64,000 nt of DNA from positions 104,251-168,250 of the forward strand of contig CALVBT010000003.1 of assembly GCA_944325885.1 (NCBI GenBank), written 5' to 3'. A model generated the notes under the pieces. That model was not told the DNA's origin. It saw only the letters and a list, made by a program, of their open reading frames with translations, and ran no database searches. Source of the stretch: Candidatus Gastranaerophilales bacterium (lineage in GTDB: Bacteria > Cyanobacteriota > Vampirovibrionia > Gastranaerophilales > Gastranaerophilaceae). This document shows positions 50,338-59,749 of the stretch, piece by piece (within the stretch, counting starts at the first letter, position 1; each line of letters starts with the position of its first letter). The translations under genes and the position numbers were made by a program.

Positions 50338-51900
50338 TTGGATAAATTTCTTCGTATAAAATTAACATCATTAATTTTAATATTATCATTTGCTGCAACG
50401 AGCTTTTGCCCGTGTGCATACGGTTTTTCACTGCCATTTGTAAAAAAGAAAAACAAAAACAACGCTGCAGAAAAGCAGATCGACAAAAAACAAAAAGAAC
50501 AGCCTGCCGTACAAATGAAAGCAGAAAAAAACGAAGTCAAAGAATATTCTCTGGAAGATTGTATAGAAATTGCACTCAAAAACGACCCCAATATTAAAAT
50601 TTATACAACCCAGAAAGACATTGCTCATTCACAGGTAGGCATTGCAAAATCGGGATACTTTCCAAACATAACAGCCAGTACGGGTTTTACCTCTCAACAA
50701 AACAGAAACTCCGGACGTGGCGGCGGATTTTACAATCAAGGCGGCAGTACATCAAACAGCAACAATTACTATCAGTTGAACCTCGGCGTAAACCAGCTTA
50801 TCTGGGATTTTGGAAAAACTATTGCCAGAATCAACATGCAAAAATATAACAAAGAATCTGTGGGCTACGATTTAGAAAACACGATTCTAAACACTGTTTA
50901 TAACGTAAAACTCGCCTATTTTCAGGCACTTGCAGCTCTGGCAAATCAAGATGTTTACGAACGTTCCGTCAGGATAAACCAGCTTAATTATGACAGAACA
51001 AATGCCCTGTTTAAAGAAGGATTAAAATCCAAAATCGATGTTGTAAATGCTCAGGTCTACCTGACAGATGCAGAGGTTTCGCTAATAGATGCACAGGGAA
51101 AATACGATGCTGCTATCGTAAACCTCAACAATGCAATGTATCTGACAGATGCACCTGAATACAATTTAAAAAATACGGAAAGTTTTAATTTTAAAAGAAC
51201 ACAAACCTCTAAAGATACTGTAAACATCTCTTATGTCCCGGCAAAAAGCGGTGCGCAAGAATACGAACAGGCAGCGATTCTCACCTCCGGTATAGAAAAG
51301 CAGGATATTATACAGGACTACAAATTCAAACCTCTGATTTTGCCGGTAAACGAAGCCATCCAAAAGGCATACGAAAACAGACCTGATTTAAAATCACTGT
51401 TAATGGTGGAAAAAGTTCAGGAAGAATCACTTAAAGTGATAAGAAGACAATACATGCCCGTAATCAACGTCAGCGCAGGCTACAATTACAGAAGAAACAG
51501 CGAGGTTTCAAATACAGGTTTCAACCTAGGGGTGACAATGGACTTGCCCACACTGAACATTATGGGTATAAAATATAATGTGGATCAGGGACACCAGTAT
51601 CTGGAGCTTGCAAAAGAAAACATTGAACTGTCAAAGAAAAATATCTATTTTGAAGTCCAAAACAACTATATAAATATGGTCGTGCTGCAAAGAAAAATCC
51701 CCAAAATGGCGGAAAAAGTACAACAAACTCTGGAAAACTTTGAGCTAGCAGACGGAAGATACACTGTCGGGCTGGGGAATTTTATAGAACTGCAGCAGGC
51801 ACAAACAAACTATAACAACGCTCAACTTGCTTTTGTTCAGGCAGTTTTTGACTACAACGTAGCAAAAGAGCAGTTCCAAAAATCCATGGGGGTAAGATGA
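50338..51900 (+). CDS. TolC-family outer-membrane protein of the MacAB-type operon
   Basis: 520 residues. A signal peptide (KLTSLILILSFAATSFCPCAYG) precedes a Lys/Gln-rich linker and the two outer-membrane-factor repeats: YSLEDCIEIALKNDPNIKI (about 75-93) and LPVNEAIQKAYENRPDLKS (about 335-353). The C-terminal half shows NNYINMVVLQRKI and YTVGLGNFIELQQAQTNYNNAQ, both typical. It forms the outer-membrane channel for the adaptor and ABC pump encoded next; its stop overlaps the adaptor start. The start is TTG 50338 with AGAAGG about ten nt upstream. Confidence 0.87.
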   Translation: MDKFLRIKLTSLILILSFAATSFCPCAYGFSLPFVKKKNKNNAAEKQIDKKQKEQPAVQMKAEKNEVKEYSLEDCIEIALKNDPNIKIYTTQKDIAHSQVGIAKSGYFPNITASTGFTSQQNRNSGRGGGFYNQGGSTSNSNNYYQLNLGVNQLIWDFGKTIARINMQKYNKESVGYDLENTILNTVYNVKLAYFQALAALANQDVYERSVRINQLNYDRTNALFKEGLKSKIDVVNAQVYLTDAEVSLIDAQGKYDAAIVNLNNAMYLTDAPEYNLKNTESFNFKRTQTSKDTVNISYVPAKSGAQEYEQAAILTSGIEKQDIIQDYKFKPLILPVNEAIQKAYENRPDLKSLLMVEKVQEESLKVIRRQYMPVINVSAGYNYRRNSEVSNTGFNLGVTMDLPTLNIMGIKYNVDQGHQYLELAKENIELSKKNIYFEVQNNYINMVVLQRKIPKMAEKVQQTLENFELADGRYTVGLGNFIELQQAQTNYNNAQLAFVQAVFDYNVAKEQFQKSMGVR

Positions 51901-53063
51901 AAAAACGAATAGTCATAACTTTATCTGTAATAACAGCACTGATTTTTGTCAGCGGATTTGCTTTTTTGTTTAAGAAAAATCCCGCAGCCGACTATGTCAC
52001 GGTGACGCTAAAAAAACGCACCATTATTGAAGCAGTAGAGGCCTCAGGCACAGTAAATCCGGTGAACACTGTTGATATCGGTTCTCAGGTTTCCGGTATG
52101 ATTAAAGAAATCTACGTGGACTACAACTCAAAAGTAACAAAAGGCCAGCTGCTCGCACAAATAGACCCATCACTTTTTCAAGCACAGGTAGACAAAGCCC
52201 GCGGCGATTTGGAAGCTGCACGTTCTAACAAAGCAAAAGTAGAGGCAATGCTCGCTTATGACAAAAAAAATTACGAAAGATACAAACGACTTTATGAAAA
52301 AAATTACGTTGCAAAAAGCGACCTTGATTTGGCCGAGGCAACTTACAAGTCAGACCTTGCACAGATTGCAGCTGCACAAGGAACAATAAATCAGGCACAG
52401 GCAACCTTAAACAACAACCTCACAAACCTGAAATACACAAGAATTGTTTCTCCGGTAGACGGCATAGTTGTTTCCCGTGCAGTGGATGTAGGGCAGACTG
52501 TTGCAGCAAGCTTCCAGACTCCGACATTATTTCAGGTTGCACAGGATTTGACAAACATGCAGATAGAAGTAAATGTCTCCGAAGCCGACATCGGAAAAAT
52601 ACAAAAAGGACAAGAGGTAGAATACACTCTTGACGGTTATGCAGACTCTGTTTTCCACGGCGAAGTTCAAGAAGTCCGTATCGCTCCGACAACAGTTTCC
52701 AACGTTGTAACCTACACTGTTATTGTTGATGTTGACAACAAAGACCAGAAAATGATTCCCGGTATGACTGCAAACGTTTCTATCATTACCGACAAAAGCG
52801 AAAATGTTCTGTGCGTTCCGACAGATGCTCTTCGATTTACCCCAAAAGAAATTACAGGCGGCAAAAAATACAAAGATCAGGGTATCTGGATTATCAGAAA
52901 CAACAAACCTCAACGTATAACAATCACTACTGGAGCAAAAGATTCCGACAGAACAGAAGTTATCTCAAAAGAACTAAAAGAAGGCGACAAAGTTATCCTC
53001 AAAAAGAAAAGCGATAAAGAAAAAACCGCACAAGGCGGCAAAAGACCGATGAGATTATTCTAA
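51897..53063 (+). CDS. macA: MacA-like periplasmic adaptor (membrane fusion protein)
   Basis: 388 residues with one N-terminal membrane anchor (ITLSVITALIFVSGFAFLF). The order is biotinyl-lipoyl half (VNPVNTVDIGSQVSGMIKEIYVD), alpha-helical hairpin (about 95-165), second lipoyl half (TRIVSPVDGIVVSRAVDVGQTV), beta-barrel domain (about 210-290) and a membrane-proximal domain. It links the inner-membrane ABC transporter to the TolC channel. A four-nt overlap with the upstream tolC gene and one-nt overlap with the downstream ATPase gene show a tightly coupled operon. A basic Lys-rich tail (KKKSDKEKTAQGGKRP) is unusual. Confidence 0.9.
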   Translation: MKKRIVITLSVITALIFVSGFAFLFKKNPAADYVTVTLKKRTIIEAVEASGTVNPVNTVDIGSQVSGMIKEIYVDYNSKVTKGQLLAQIDPSLFQAQVDKARGDLEAARSNKAKVEAMLAYDKKNYERYKRLYEKNYVAKSDLDLAEATYKSDLAQIAAAQGTINQAQATLNNNLTNLKYTRIVSPVDGIVVSRAVDVGQTVAASFQTPTLFQVAQDLTNMQIEVNVSEADIGKIQKGQEVEYTLDGYADSVFHGEVQEVRIAPTTVSNVVTYTVIVDVDNKDQKMIPGMTANVSIITDKSENVLCVPTDALRFTPKEITGGKKYKDQGIWIIRNNKPQRITITTGAKDSDRTEVISKELKEGDKVILKKKSDKEKTAQGGKRPMRLF

Positions 53064-53800
53064 TGAGTTTGATAGAAATAAAAAACCTGATAAAAACATA
53101 TCCGACAGGCGACACATTTTTTAATGCGCTGAACAATGTGTCGCTGACTGTCGAGCAGGGCGAATTTGTGGCTATTATGGGAGCCTCGGGTTCGGGAAAA
53201 TCCACCTGTATGAACATTCTCGGCTGCCTCGACAAACCCACATCAGGCACGTATTTTTTAGATGGCATTGATGTAAGCAAAATGTCTATGGACGAGCTTT
53301 CCGCCATACGTAACAGAAAATTAGGCTTTGTGTTTCAAGGGTTCAACCTGATATCAAGAACATCTGCTCTTGAAAACGTAGAAATGCCGATGATTTACAA
53401 AGGTGTACCCGCAGAAGAACGTATAAAACGTGCAAAAGCAGCTTTAAAAATAGTAGGACTCGAAAAAAGAGAAACTCACATGCCAAACCAAATGTCAGGC
53501 GGGCAGCAGCAGCGTGTAGCTATTGCACGTGCGATTGTAAACGATGCGCCCATTATTCTGGCTGACGAGCCTACAGGCAACCTTGATACAAAAACCTCTA
53601 TTGAAGTTATGGGATTTTTTGTAAAACTCAATGCAGTTGCAGGCAAAACAATCATCCTCGTAACCCACGAGCCTGATATTGCAGAGTATTGCAAACGCAT
53701 TGTACGTTTTAAAGACGGACAGATTATCTCTGACGAAAAAAATGCTGTACAAAAGGGGCTGGATGCATTAGACAAAGTAAATTCGGAGGGCATACTGTGA
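53063..53800 (+). CDS. MacB-type ABC transporter ATPase
   Basis: 245 residues of the LolD/MacB ATPase class: Walker A GASGSGKST, Q-loop in VFQGFNLI, signature MSGGQQQRVAIARA, Walker B IILADEPTGNLD and switch His in LVTHEPDIAEYC. In E. coli MacB the ATPase is fused to the permease; here the two are separate, as in many Gram-positive and cyanobacterial relatives. It powers periplasmic export of macrolides, peptides or lipoproteins through the tolC-macA system. The stop overlaps the GTG start of the permease gene. Confidence 0.92.
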   Translation: MSLIEIKNLIKTYPTGDTFFNALNNVSLTVEQGEFVAIMGASGSGKSTCMNILGCLDKPTSGTYFLDGIDVSKMSMDELSAIRNRKLGFVFQGFNLISRTSALENVEMPMIYKGVPAEERIKRAKAALKIVGLEKRETHMPNQMSGGQQQRVAIARAIVNDAPIILADEPTGNLDTKTSIEVMGFFVKLNAVAGKTIILVTHEPDIAEYCKRIVRFKDGQIISDEKNAVQKGLDALDKVNSEGIL

Positions 53801-55026
53801 TTGATTTTGAGTCTACTTTTAAAATATCCTTACGCTCTTTGTACATCAACAAAATGCGCTCAATCTTAACCAGCCTCGGCATTATCATCGGTGTGAGTGC
53901 TGTTATCATAATGCTTTCCATAGGCGAAGGCGCAAAAGAAAGAATAAACAAAGACATTGCTTCAATGGGTTCAAACCTTCTTATGGTGCTGTCCGGCTCC
54001 ACTACCTCCAGCGGGGTCAGGATGGGCAGCGGCACACAGCCCACACTCACAATAAAAGATGCCGAAGCAATGCTAAAACACTGTCCCTCAGTGCTGGAGG
54101 TAGCACCGAGCGTGGGGCAGGTACAGCAGCTTGTTTATTCAAACCAGAACTGGTCAACAACCGTTAACGGCATCACTCCGGGGTTTATGCCAATAAGGAT
54201 GTGGGAGATAGAATCCGGCAGGGCGATTTCTGATGATGACCTTAAAAACACAACAAAAGTAGCTGTTCTCGGCACAACCGTAACAACAAACCTTTTCGGC
54301 GACATGGACCCGATTAACAAGACCATACGTATAGGCGGAATGCCGTTTAAGGTAATAGGGATTTTAAAAGAAAAAGGCCAGAACGGTATGGGGCAGGATC
54401 AGGATGACACTGTTCTTATCCCCATAACAACTGCACAAAAAAAGCTTTTCGGAACAGACTTTCCAGGTATGGTAAAGCACATCAGCGTACAGGCAAAGGA
54501 TGAAGAAAGCCTTGATTCCGCTCAGGAAGAAATAACACAGCTTTTAAGAGAACGGCACAATCTCGGAAAGACAAAAGAAGATGATTTTACAATAAGAAAC
54601 TTTACGCAAATGCTCGAAACAGCAAAGCAAGCCTCTAACACAATGGCTATTTTGCTAGGATCTATTGCCTCTGTATCACTGCTTGTCGGCGGGATAGGGA
54701 TTATGAACATAATGCTTGTATCCGTAACAGAGCGTACTAAAGAAATCGGCATACGTATGGCAATTGGTGCTACGGCAATGGATATCAGGGTGCAATTTCT
54801 TGTTGAGGCTCTTTTATTGTCGCTTGCAGGCGGGGTAATAGGTGTCATTGCAGGTATTTTAGGCTCAAAGATTGTCGGGCTGTTCTCCGAGATGACCGTA
54901 ATAATTTCTGCTGCTCCAATACTTATATCATTCGCTTTTGCCGGTATTGTAGGAATAGTTTTCGGCTATTATCCCGCTTACAAAGCATCGCTACTCAATC
55001 CTATTGAGGCACTGCGCTACGAATAA
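53797..55026 (+). CDS. MacB-type ABC transporter permease (FtsX-like)
   Basis: 409 residues. One N-terminal helix (RSILTSLGIIIGVSAVIIML), a large periplasmic MacB-PCD domain (about residues 45-270) with ITPGFMPIRMWEIESGR, then three C-terminal helices of the FtsX domain (LLGSIASVSLLVGGIGIMNIMLVSVTERTKEIGIRMAIGA, about 285-325, and two more). The ERTKEIGIR motif is the family signature. The protein transmits ATPase motion to the periplasm. The start is GTG 53797, with GGAGG upstream, overlapping the ATPase stop. It is the last gene of the operon; the repeat at 55033 follows directly. Confidence 0.9.
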   Translation: MIDFESTFKISLRSLYINKMRSILTSLGIIIGVSAVIIMLSIGEGAKERINKDIASMGSNLLMVLSGSTTSSGVRMGSGTQPTLTIKDAEAMLKHCPSVLEVAPSVGQVQQLVYSNQNWSTTVNGITPGFMPIRMWEIESGRAISDDDLKNTTKVAVLGTTVTTNLFGDMDPINKTIRIGGMPFKVIGILKEKGQNGMGQDQDDTVLIPITTAQKKLFGTDFPGMVKHISVQAKDEESLDSAQEEITQLLRERHNLGKTKEDDFTIRNFTQMLETAKQASNTMAILLGSIASVSLLVGGIGIMNIMLVSVTERTKEIGIRMAIGATAMDIRVQFLVEALLLSLAGGVIGVIAGILGSKIVGLFSEMTVIISAAPILISFAFAGIVGIVFGYYPAYKASLLNPIEALRYE

Positions 55027-55032
55027 TATTTT

Positions 55033-55052
55033 TATATAGTCAACTGACTCCG
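55033..55052. repeat. Dispersed CATATAGTCAACTGAC element, copy 3
   Basis: TATATAGTCAACTGACTCCG, in direct orientation with copy 4 160 nt away. It begins seven nt after the MacB permease stop. Confidence 0.55.
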
Positions 55053-55186
55053 ACTACTTCTTGAATCTGTGCATTAAACAAGTCCATTTTTTTCCAAAAG
55101 TCCGGCACAGCCAACAAGTACGTGGGGTCACTTCCGAAATATTTACGCTTTTGTTTCACTATATATGCAACAAACGAGTCCATCAT
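55040..55186 (-). CDS. Possible 48-residue open frame between two repeat copies
   Basis: From ATG 55186 to a TGA that lies inside repeat copy 3. The translation has ordinary composition (MDSFVAYIVKQKRKYFG, TYLLAVPDFWKKMDLF) and ends in GVS encoded by the repeat. There is no ribosome-binding site near the start, so it may be a gene fragment. The rest of the 234-nt gap before rsmG is the repeat pair. Confidence 0.25.
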   Translation of the reverse strand: MMDSFVAYIVKQKRKYFGSDPTYLLAVPDFWKKMDLFNAQIQEVVGVS

Positions 55187-55192
55187 AGATGG

Positions 55193-55213
55193 TTATATAG
55201 TCAACTGACTCCG
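55193..55213. repeat. Dispersed CATATAGTCAACTGAC element, copy 4
   Basis: Twenty bases identical to copy 3 (TATATAGTCAACTGACTCCG). On the minus strand it lies 48 nt past the rsmG stop. Confidence 0.55.
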
Positions 55214-55260
55214 AAAAAACGAAACCAACATCCGGAAAAGAAGAAAATTGCTGCCTGCGC

Positions 55261-55980
55261 TTAAAGCGGATTTTTTCTCGGCAGTCCGGAGCGTCTCGGG
55301 TATTTAATAGCACAGGACTTTGTCTTTTTGATTACAAGAAGCTCCCTGTCACAAGCCTCTTCAACAGGAAGATTGTATGCTATACGCTCTAAAATCTGCC
55401 CGTTTAATATATCGAGAGCGTTTTTGGCTCCTGCGATTTCTTCATCAGCGTTTTTGGATTTGAAAGCCACAAAATATCCGTCCGTTTTTACAAACGGCAT
55501 CGTATATTCCAAAAGAATATTCAACGCAGCCACTGCACGTGATGTCACGACATCAAAATTTTCTTTATACTCTACTTTCAAATCCTCTACTCTGCTGCAG
55601 AGCGGATGCAAATTTTCCAGCCTCAATTCCTTTTGCACAAGTTCTATAAAGCCGATTTTTTTTGCAATAGAATCAAGAGGATAAATCTGCAACTCTGGAT
55701 ACAAAATACTCAACGGCAAGGAAGGAAACCCGCCGCCCGTACCGACATCGAGGATTTTGGCTTCTTCTTTTATCCCGTATTTTTCCAGAAACAACACCAT
55801 TGAAAGCGAGTCATAGATGTGTTTTTCAAACAACAATTTTTCATCATTTTTGCTCACAAGGTTTGTATGAGAGTTGTAAATGCCAAAAAGCTGTTCAAAA
55901 ACCTGAAATTTTTCCTGTTCGGTTTTTGAGAGCGGTCTTTTTATAAGATTTTCTATAAGTTCAAAATTGTTATTATCCAT
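55261..55980 (-). CDS. rsmG: 16S rRNA (guanine-527-N7)-methyltransferase
   Basis: 239 residues of the RsmG/GidB family. The AdoMet-binding motif is visible as ILDVGTGGGFPSLPL (about 75-89), with PLDSIAKKIGFIELV (acidic loop and KK-F motif) and VTSRAVAALNILLEY (about 134-148), all family hallmarks. It methylates G527 in the 530 loop of 16S rRNA. Its start overlaps the stop of the ATPase/TPR gene by eight nt, so the two are co-expressed. No gidA or parAB genes are nearby, unlike in many bacteria. Confidence 0.92.
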   Translation of the reverse strand: MDNNNFELIENLIKRPLSKTEQEKFQVFEQLFGIYNSHTNLVSKNDEKLLFEKHIYDSLSMVLFLEKYGIKEEAKILDVGTGGGFPSLPLSILYPELQIYPLDSIAKKIGFIELVQKELRLENLHPLCSRVEDLKVEYKENFDVVTSRAVAALNILLEYTMPFVKTDGYFVAFKSKNADEEIAGAKNALDILNGQILERIAYNLPVEEACDRELLVIKKTKSCAIKYPRRSGLPRKNPL

Positions 55981-58432
55981 TTTTGTTTACTTCATTCACT
56001 ACATTATCAATTTGTTCTTTAGTCATTTGTTTTTTCAAATCCTCAATCCTAAGCGAAATATGCTCCCGTGAAGAATCCGCATTATCAGTTTCGTTGAGAG
56101 TTTTTTGAGCAAGAAGAAGAGCCTTGAGCGCCTTATGGTTTTCTTGTTTTTCGCAATAGTAATCCCCCAGCTCAACATAAGCATTTATTACATAGAGTTT
56201 TTCTTTTGTTCTTTTTGCAGCAGAAAGAGATTTTAAAAGCCACTCTCTAACAGCTGCCGGATTCAGGCTTTCATTGAGTTGAGAAATTTTTAAACAGATA
56301 TAATAAACACCCTCGTAATTTGAACAGCTCAAATCCGTCTTTAGTGCAAGTTTGTAATAATCGAGTGCTTTTTTCAAATTTCCGGACTCTTTTAAAATCT
56401 CACCCAAATTTGTATAAGCCGAAGAAACATAAATGCCCGGCTGTTTTGCGGTCTGCACAACTTTCTGATAAAAATCAAGAGCAGCCTGAGTCTGGTTGTA
56501 GTCATCCAGTATCAAAGCATATCTAAAATAAGCCTGAGCCAGATATTCAGAATCCAGCACAACTCCTTCATTCACCAGCAAAAATGCCTTTTTGTAATAC
56601 TCGACAGCCTTGTCCGTATTGGTCAACTCCTCTTCAATAGCAGCCATCTCTATATAAGAGCGGGCAAGAATGCTGTCTGATGCAGGAGATTTTTTGTTTA
56701 TAAAGTTTTCATATATTACTCTTGCGTGATTAATTTTGTAGGTTTCTTTATAAATTCCTGCAATTTCAAGGCGGACTTCATTCATTTTATCCACGTCATT
56801 TCTTGAGGAATACAAGTCCGTCAATCTGTTATAAAAATCAATGGCATCCGTTGTTTTGTTCATTTTTTTTGCACACTGAGCCAATTTTTCAAGGATTTTC
56901 GGCTCGTATTCGTAAAAATCAACATCGTGTTTCTGGGCATAGGCCTTGGCATAAACAATAAATGCTGTTTCAAAGTCATGCTGATTCTCCAGCTCCTGTG
57001 CCGTATTAAAAATTTCTGCAACGGATTGTTCCAGCTTTTGCTGTTTTAGGGCGTCTTCTCTTTGTTCAAAAGTCCTGTGCATTCGCTCTTTTGCTGCTGC
57101 TTCTTCATTTTTTCTTAAATCAACTGGAACACTCAGCAGCGCAATTTCGTCTTTTGTGAGTTCGTATTTTTCAAACCTTCTGTTTTTTTCTCTATCCCGT
57201 ATACTCTTTGGAGGAACAGGTCTTTTGTGTCTTTTTACGGGCTGCTGCTCGTCTTCTTCATCTTTTGCGTTTGTATTTTTTATATTCCACGCTGTCAGGT
57301 TGCTGTTGAGATAGCTCATCAACGACATATCCGTTGTGTCCTCTTTTTTTCTCGTTGCAATGATAAAGGACGAATGATACTCGATTTGCGCTCTCATGGT
57401 GTTTCGTGATATCAACAGCACTCTGTTATTTGGTTTTAGAGGAAGCTGAGAATTGTAAAAATCACGCCAGAGCGTATGGATTTTTATTTTATCAAAATGT
57501 GGAATAAAACTCTGCAGATATTTTTTTATGTATTCTTTTAAAAACACATAGCCGTATTCCCTTGTCAGGACATCTTTTTCGACCATATATTCAATTTGTT
57601 CACGGGTAAAAAATCCTGCATCCGTCAAAAACTGCGTACTCAGCCCGATATTTATCAAAGCAAGGTTGTACAAAGATTTTTTTACAGCCTCAGGGACAAA
57701 AGTAATGAGCTTTTGCAGGATATAATCCTCATAAGAAATACGCTTTGTCAAATACTCTTCAACCAGAGCTTTTAGGGTAATTTTGAGAGTAGAAACAATA
57801 TTTGCACTCACTGCAACATAATTGGAGTTGCCTCTTGTTATATCAAAAAACTTCTCCACGGTTTCATCATCAGGTTTTATACCAAAGCCCTGAAGATAGG
57901 TCAGGGTTTCTTCCTTTGTATAGGGTTGTATTTGTATATTCAATACGTTTTTGAGATTAGAGGTATCGGGTTTTGACGAATCAAAATAAGAAGACACAAG
58001 AACCAGCTTAAATTTGTTCATAGAGTTTAAGTGTTCTATATATCTTATGATTTCTTCTTTTTCTGCGGTATTTTTTTTGTTAAAGATATTTTCCAGAGAA
58101 TCAAGCACAATTACCGTTTTCAGGTTTATGTGTTTCAGATAATGATTTATTCTCTGGGAGAGGGAATTTGTTTCGATTTTTGTAAACGAAACTTTTTTTT
58201 GCTGAGAATATTTTTTCAAATCCTCAAAAAATGATAAAAAGATATCATCCAGTGTAGTTGCATCAAAACACTTGAACCTAAAGACCAGAAGGTCGTCTTT
58301 GTCCTTTAGTGTATTCAATGATTCATCCACAAACTTTGTCTTTGAGGCACCGGATTTTCCCTCAACAAAACACACACCCGCATCAGCCGATGAATAAAAA
58401 TTTGAGAGCCTGTCGAGATAATCTTTTTCCAT
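55973..58432 (-). CDS. STAND-like P-loop ATPase with TPR repeats, 819 aa
   Basis: The N-terminal 230 residues look like an AAA/STAND NTPase: a degenerate P-loop EGKSGASKTKF (about 24-34; Ser where Gly is usual), Walker B TVIVLDSLENIF (about 105-116), a sensor region LVLVSSYFDSS and a helical lid (YTKEETLTYLQGFGI). A winged-helix-like middle and a charged linker (EEDEQQPVKRHKRPVPPKS, about 395-415) lead to about eight TPRs from residue 480 to 800 (for example AVEYYKKAFLLVNEG and LGEILKESGNLKKALDYYKLAL). This order, NTPase then TPR, is that of signalling STAND proteins. No effector domain is present. It overlaps rsmG. Function unknown. Confidence 0.75.
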   Translation of the reverse strand: MEKDYLDRLSNFYSSADAGVCFVEGKSGASKTKFVDESLNTLKDKDDLLVFRFKCFDATTLDDIFLSFFEDLKKYSQQKKVSFTKIETNSLSQRINHYLKHINLKTVIVLDSLENIFNKKNTAEKEEIIRYIEHLNSMNKFKLVLVSSYFDSSKPDTSNLKNVLNIQIQPYTKEETLTYLQGFGIKPDDETVEKFFDITRGNSNYVAVSANIVSTLKITLKALVEEYLTKRISYEDYILQKLITFVPEAVKKSLYNLALINIGLSTQFLTDAGFFTREQIEYMVEKDVLTREYGYVFLKEYIKKYLQSFIPHFDKIKIHTLWRDFYNSQLPLKPNNRVLLISRNTMRAQIEYHSSFIIATRKKEDTTDMSLMSYLNSNLTAWNIKNTNAKDEEDEQQPVKRHKRPVPPKSIRDREKNRRFEKYELTKDEIALLSVPVDLRKNEEAAAKERMHRTFEQREDALKQQKLEQSVAEIFNTAQELENQHDFETAFIVYAKAYAQKHDVDFYEYEPKILEKLAQCAKKMNKTTDAIDFYNRLTDLYSSRNDVDKMNEVRLEIAGIYKETYKINHARVIYENFINKKSPASDSILARSYIEMAAIEEELTNTDKAVEYYKKAFLLVNEGVVLDSEYLAQAYFRYALILDDYNQTQAALDFYQKVVQTAKQPGIYVSSAYTNLGEILKESGNLKKALDYYKLALKTDLSCSNYEGVYYICLKISQLNESLNPAAVREWLLKSLSAAKRTKEKLYVINAYVELGDYYCEKQENHKALKALLLAQKTLNETDNADSSREHISLRIEDLKKQMTKEQIDNVVNEVNKNG

Positions 58433-58458
58433 ATATTTATATTATCATATATTAAAGT

Positions 58459-59730
58459 TTAAGCACCCTTCAAAACATTGATTACAAACTCGACAGCACC
58501 TGAGTTTTCGTCAAAAATTTTGTGAGTATCTTCACAGGCTTTTTTGTAAAAATCACTGTCAGACAGCAGTTTTTTCATATCTTCTGTCAGCTCCTGCTCT
58601 GAAGAAGAGAGTTTTGCCGCATTTGTTTGTGTAAGATATGCATATATATCCTTAAAATTGAACACGCATTCGCCTGACACAACAGGTTTTCCCCAAATAT
58701 TAGCCTCGAGAGGATTGTGTCCGCCTGTATTTGAAAAACTTCCGCCGATAAATGCCAGATGACTGATAGAAAACATCTTCATCAACTCGCCCATGGTGTC
58801 CAGCATAATGATATCATTGTTTTCAAAAGTATCACCCTGACTTCTTTTGCCAAAAGCCATGCCTGTTTCTTCAAGAAGCTGTGTAACCTTCTCATATCTT
58901 TCGGGATGTCTTGGCGCAAGCAGGAGTTTTATATCCGGAAATTCGCTTTTTAGAGTTTTAAAAGCACCGAGAACAATTTCATCCTCGCCTTTGTGTGTGC
59001 TGGCAGCAACAATCAGCCTTGCACCGTTCAATTTTATGCTGTTTGCCAGTTCTGTAATCTGCTGAGCATTCATTGTAGGTTTTATATCAAATTTTAAATT
59101 CCCCATAAATTTTGTAATCTCAGGGTCTGCGCCAACATTCAAAATTCTTTCAACATCGCCCTGTGTCTGCATAAAAATACCTTTATACTGCGCAAGCACG
59201 GGTTTGAAAAAGAAAGAAAACTTTTTGTAACCGTTATAAGAGTGCGGCGACAATCTGCCGTTTACAATGTATACGGGTATATTTCTTCGCTTTGCCAGAT
59301 AAACAAAGTCCGGCCAGATTTCAGTTTCGGCAATAATTATTTTATCCGGTTTTACACTGTTTAAAAAAGCATTTACACTGAAAAAGAAATCAAACGGAAA
59401 ATATGTAATTGCATCAACTGTTTTTTCCAGTTTTTTATGAGCAATTTCCTGTCCTGTTTTTGTTGTGGTAGAAAGGACAATATTTGCTTCCGGAAAAGCC
59501 TGTCTTGTACTTTTTATCAGCTGTTCAACAGCGTTCACCTCGCCAACGGAAACAGCATGGAAAAATATCGTCTGTTTGTTATGGTCGAGTTTTATATCAT
59601 AAAATCCGAGCTTTGTAAAAATACCTGCTCTGAACTTTGGCACAACAGCCAGCGCAACCAGAATCACAGGCAACAGCACCACTGCAGCCGCTATAGTAAC
59701 AATATTGTACAAAACACTAAAGAAAAACAT
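58459..59730 (-). CDS. waaA: 3-deoxy-D-manno-octulosonic acid (Kdo) transferase
   Basis: 423 residues, the normal WaaA/KdtA length. An N-terminal membrane anchor (YNIVTIAAAVVLLPVILVALAVV) is followed by the GT-N domain with HAVSVGEVNAV (conserved Glu), IAETEIWPDF and the GT-B C-terminal domain with ASTHKGEDE, LAPRHPERY, GGSFSNTGGHNPLEA and KPVVSG. It adds Kdo to lipid A precursor at the cytoplasmic face of the inner membrane, which indicates an LPS-bearing envelope. ATG 59730 has GAGGAAG. The upstream repeat at 59750 is 20 nt away. Confidence 0.93.
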   Translation of the reverse strand: MFFFSVLYNIVTIAAAVVLLPVILVALAVVPKFRAGIFTKLGFYDIKLDHNKQTIFFHAVSVGEVNAVEQLIKSTRQAFPEANIVLSTTTKTGQEIAHKKLEKTVDAITYFPFDFFFSVNAFLNSVKPDKIIIAETEIWPDFVYLAKRRNIPVYIVNGRLSPHSYNGYKKFSFFFKPVLAQYKGIFMQTQGDVERILNVGADPEITKFMGNLKFDIKPTMNAQQITELANSIKLNGARLIVAASTHKGEDEIVLGAFKTLKSEFPDIKLLLAPRHPERYEKVTQLLEETGMAFGKRSQGDTFENNDIIMLDTMGELMKMFSISHLAFIGGSFSNTGGHNPLEANIWGKPVVSGECVFNFKDIYAYLTQTNAAKLSSSEQELTEDMKKLLSDSDFYKKACEDTHKIFDENSGAVEFVINVLKGA

Positions 59731-59749
59731 AATACTTCCTCTATAATTT

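Noticed and set aside
55061-55264. Plus-strand frame of 67 codons between macB and rsmG
   Set aside because: No ribosome site, odd composition and overlap with repeats; the opposite-strand 48-codon frame is more protein-like though itself doubtful.
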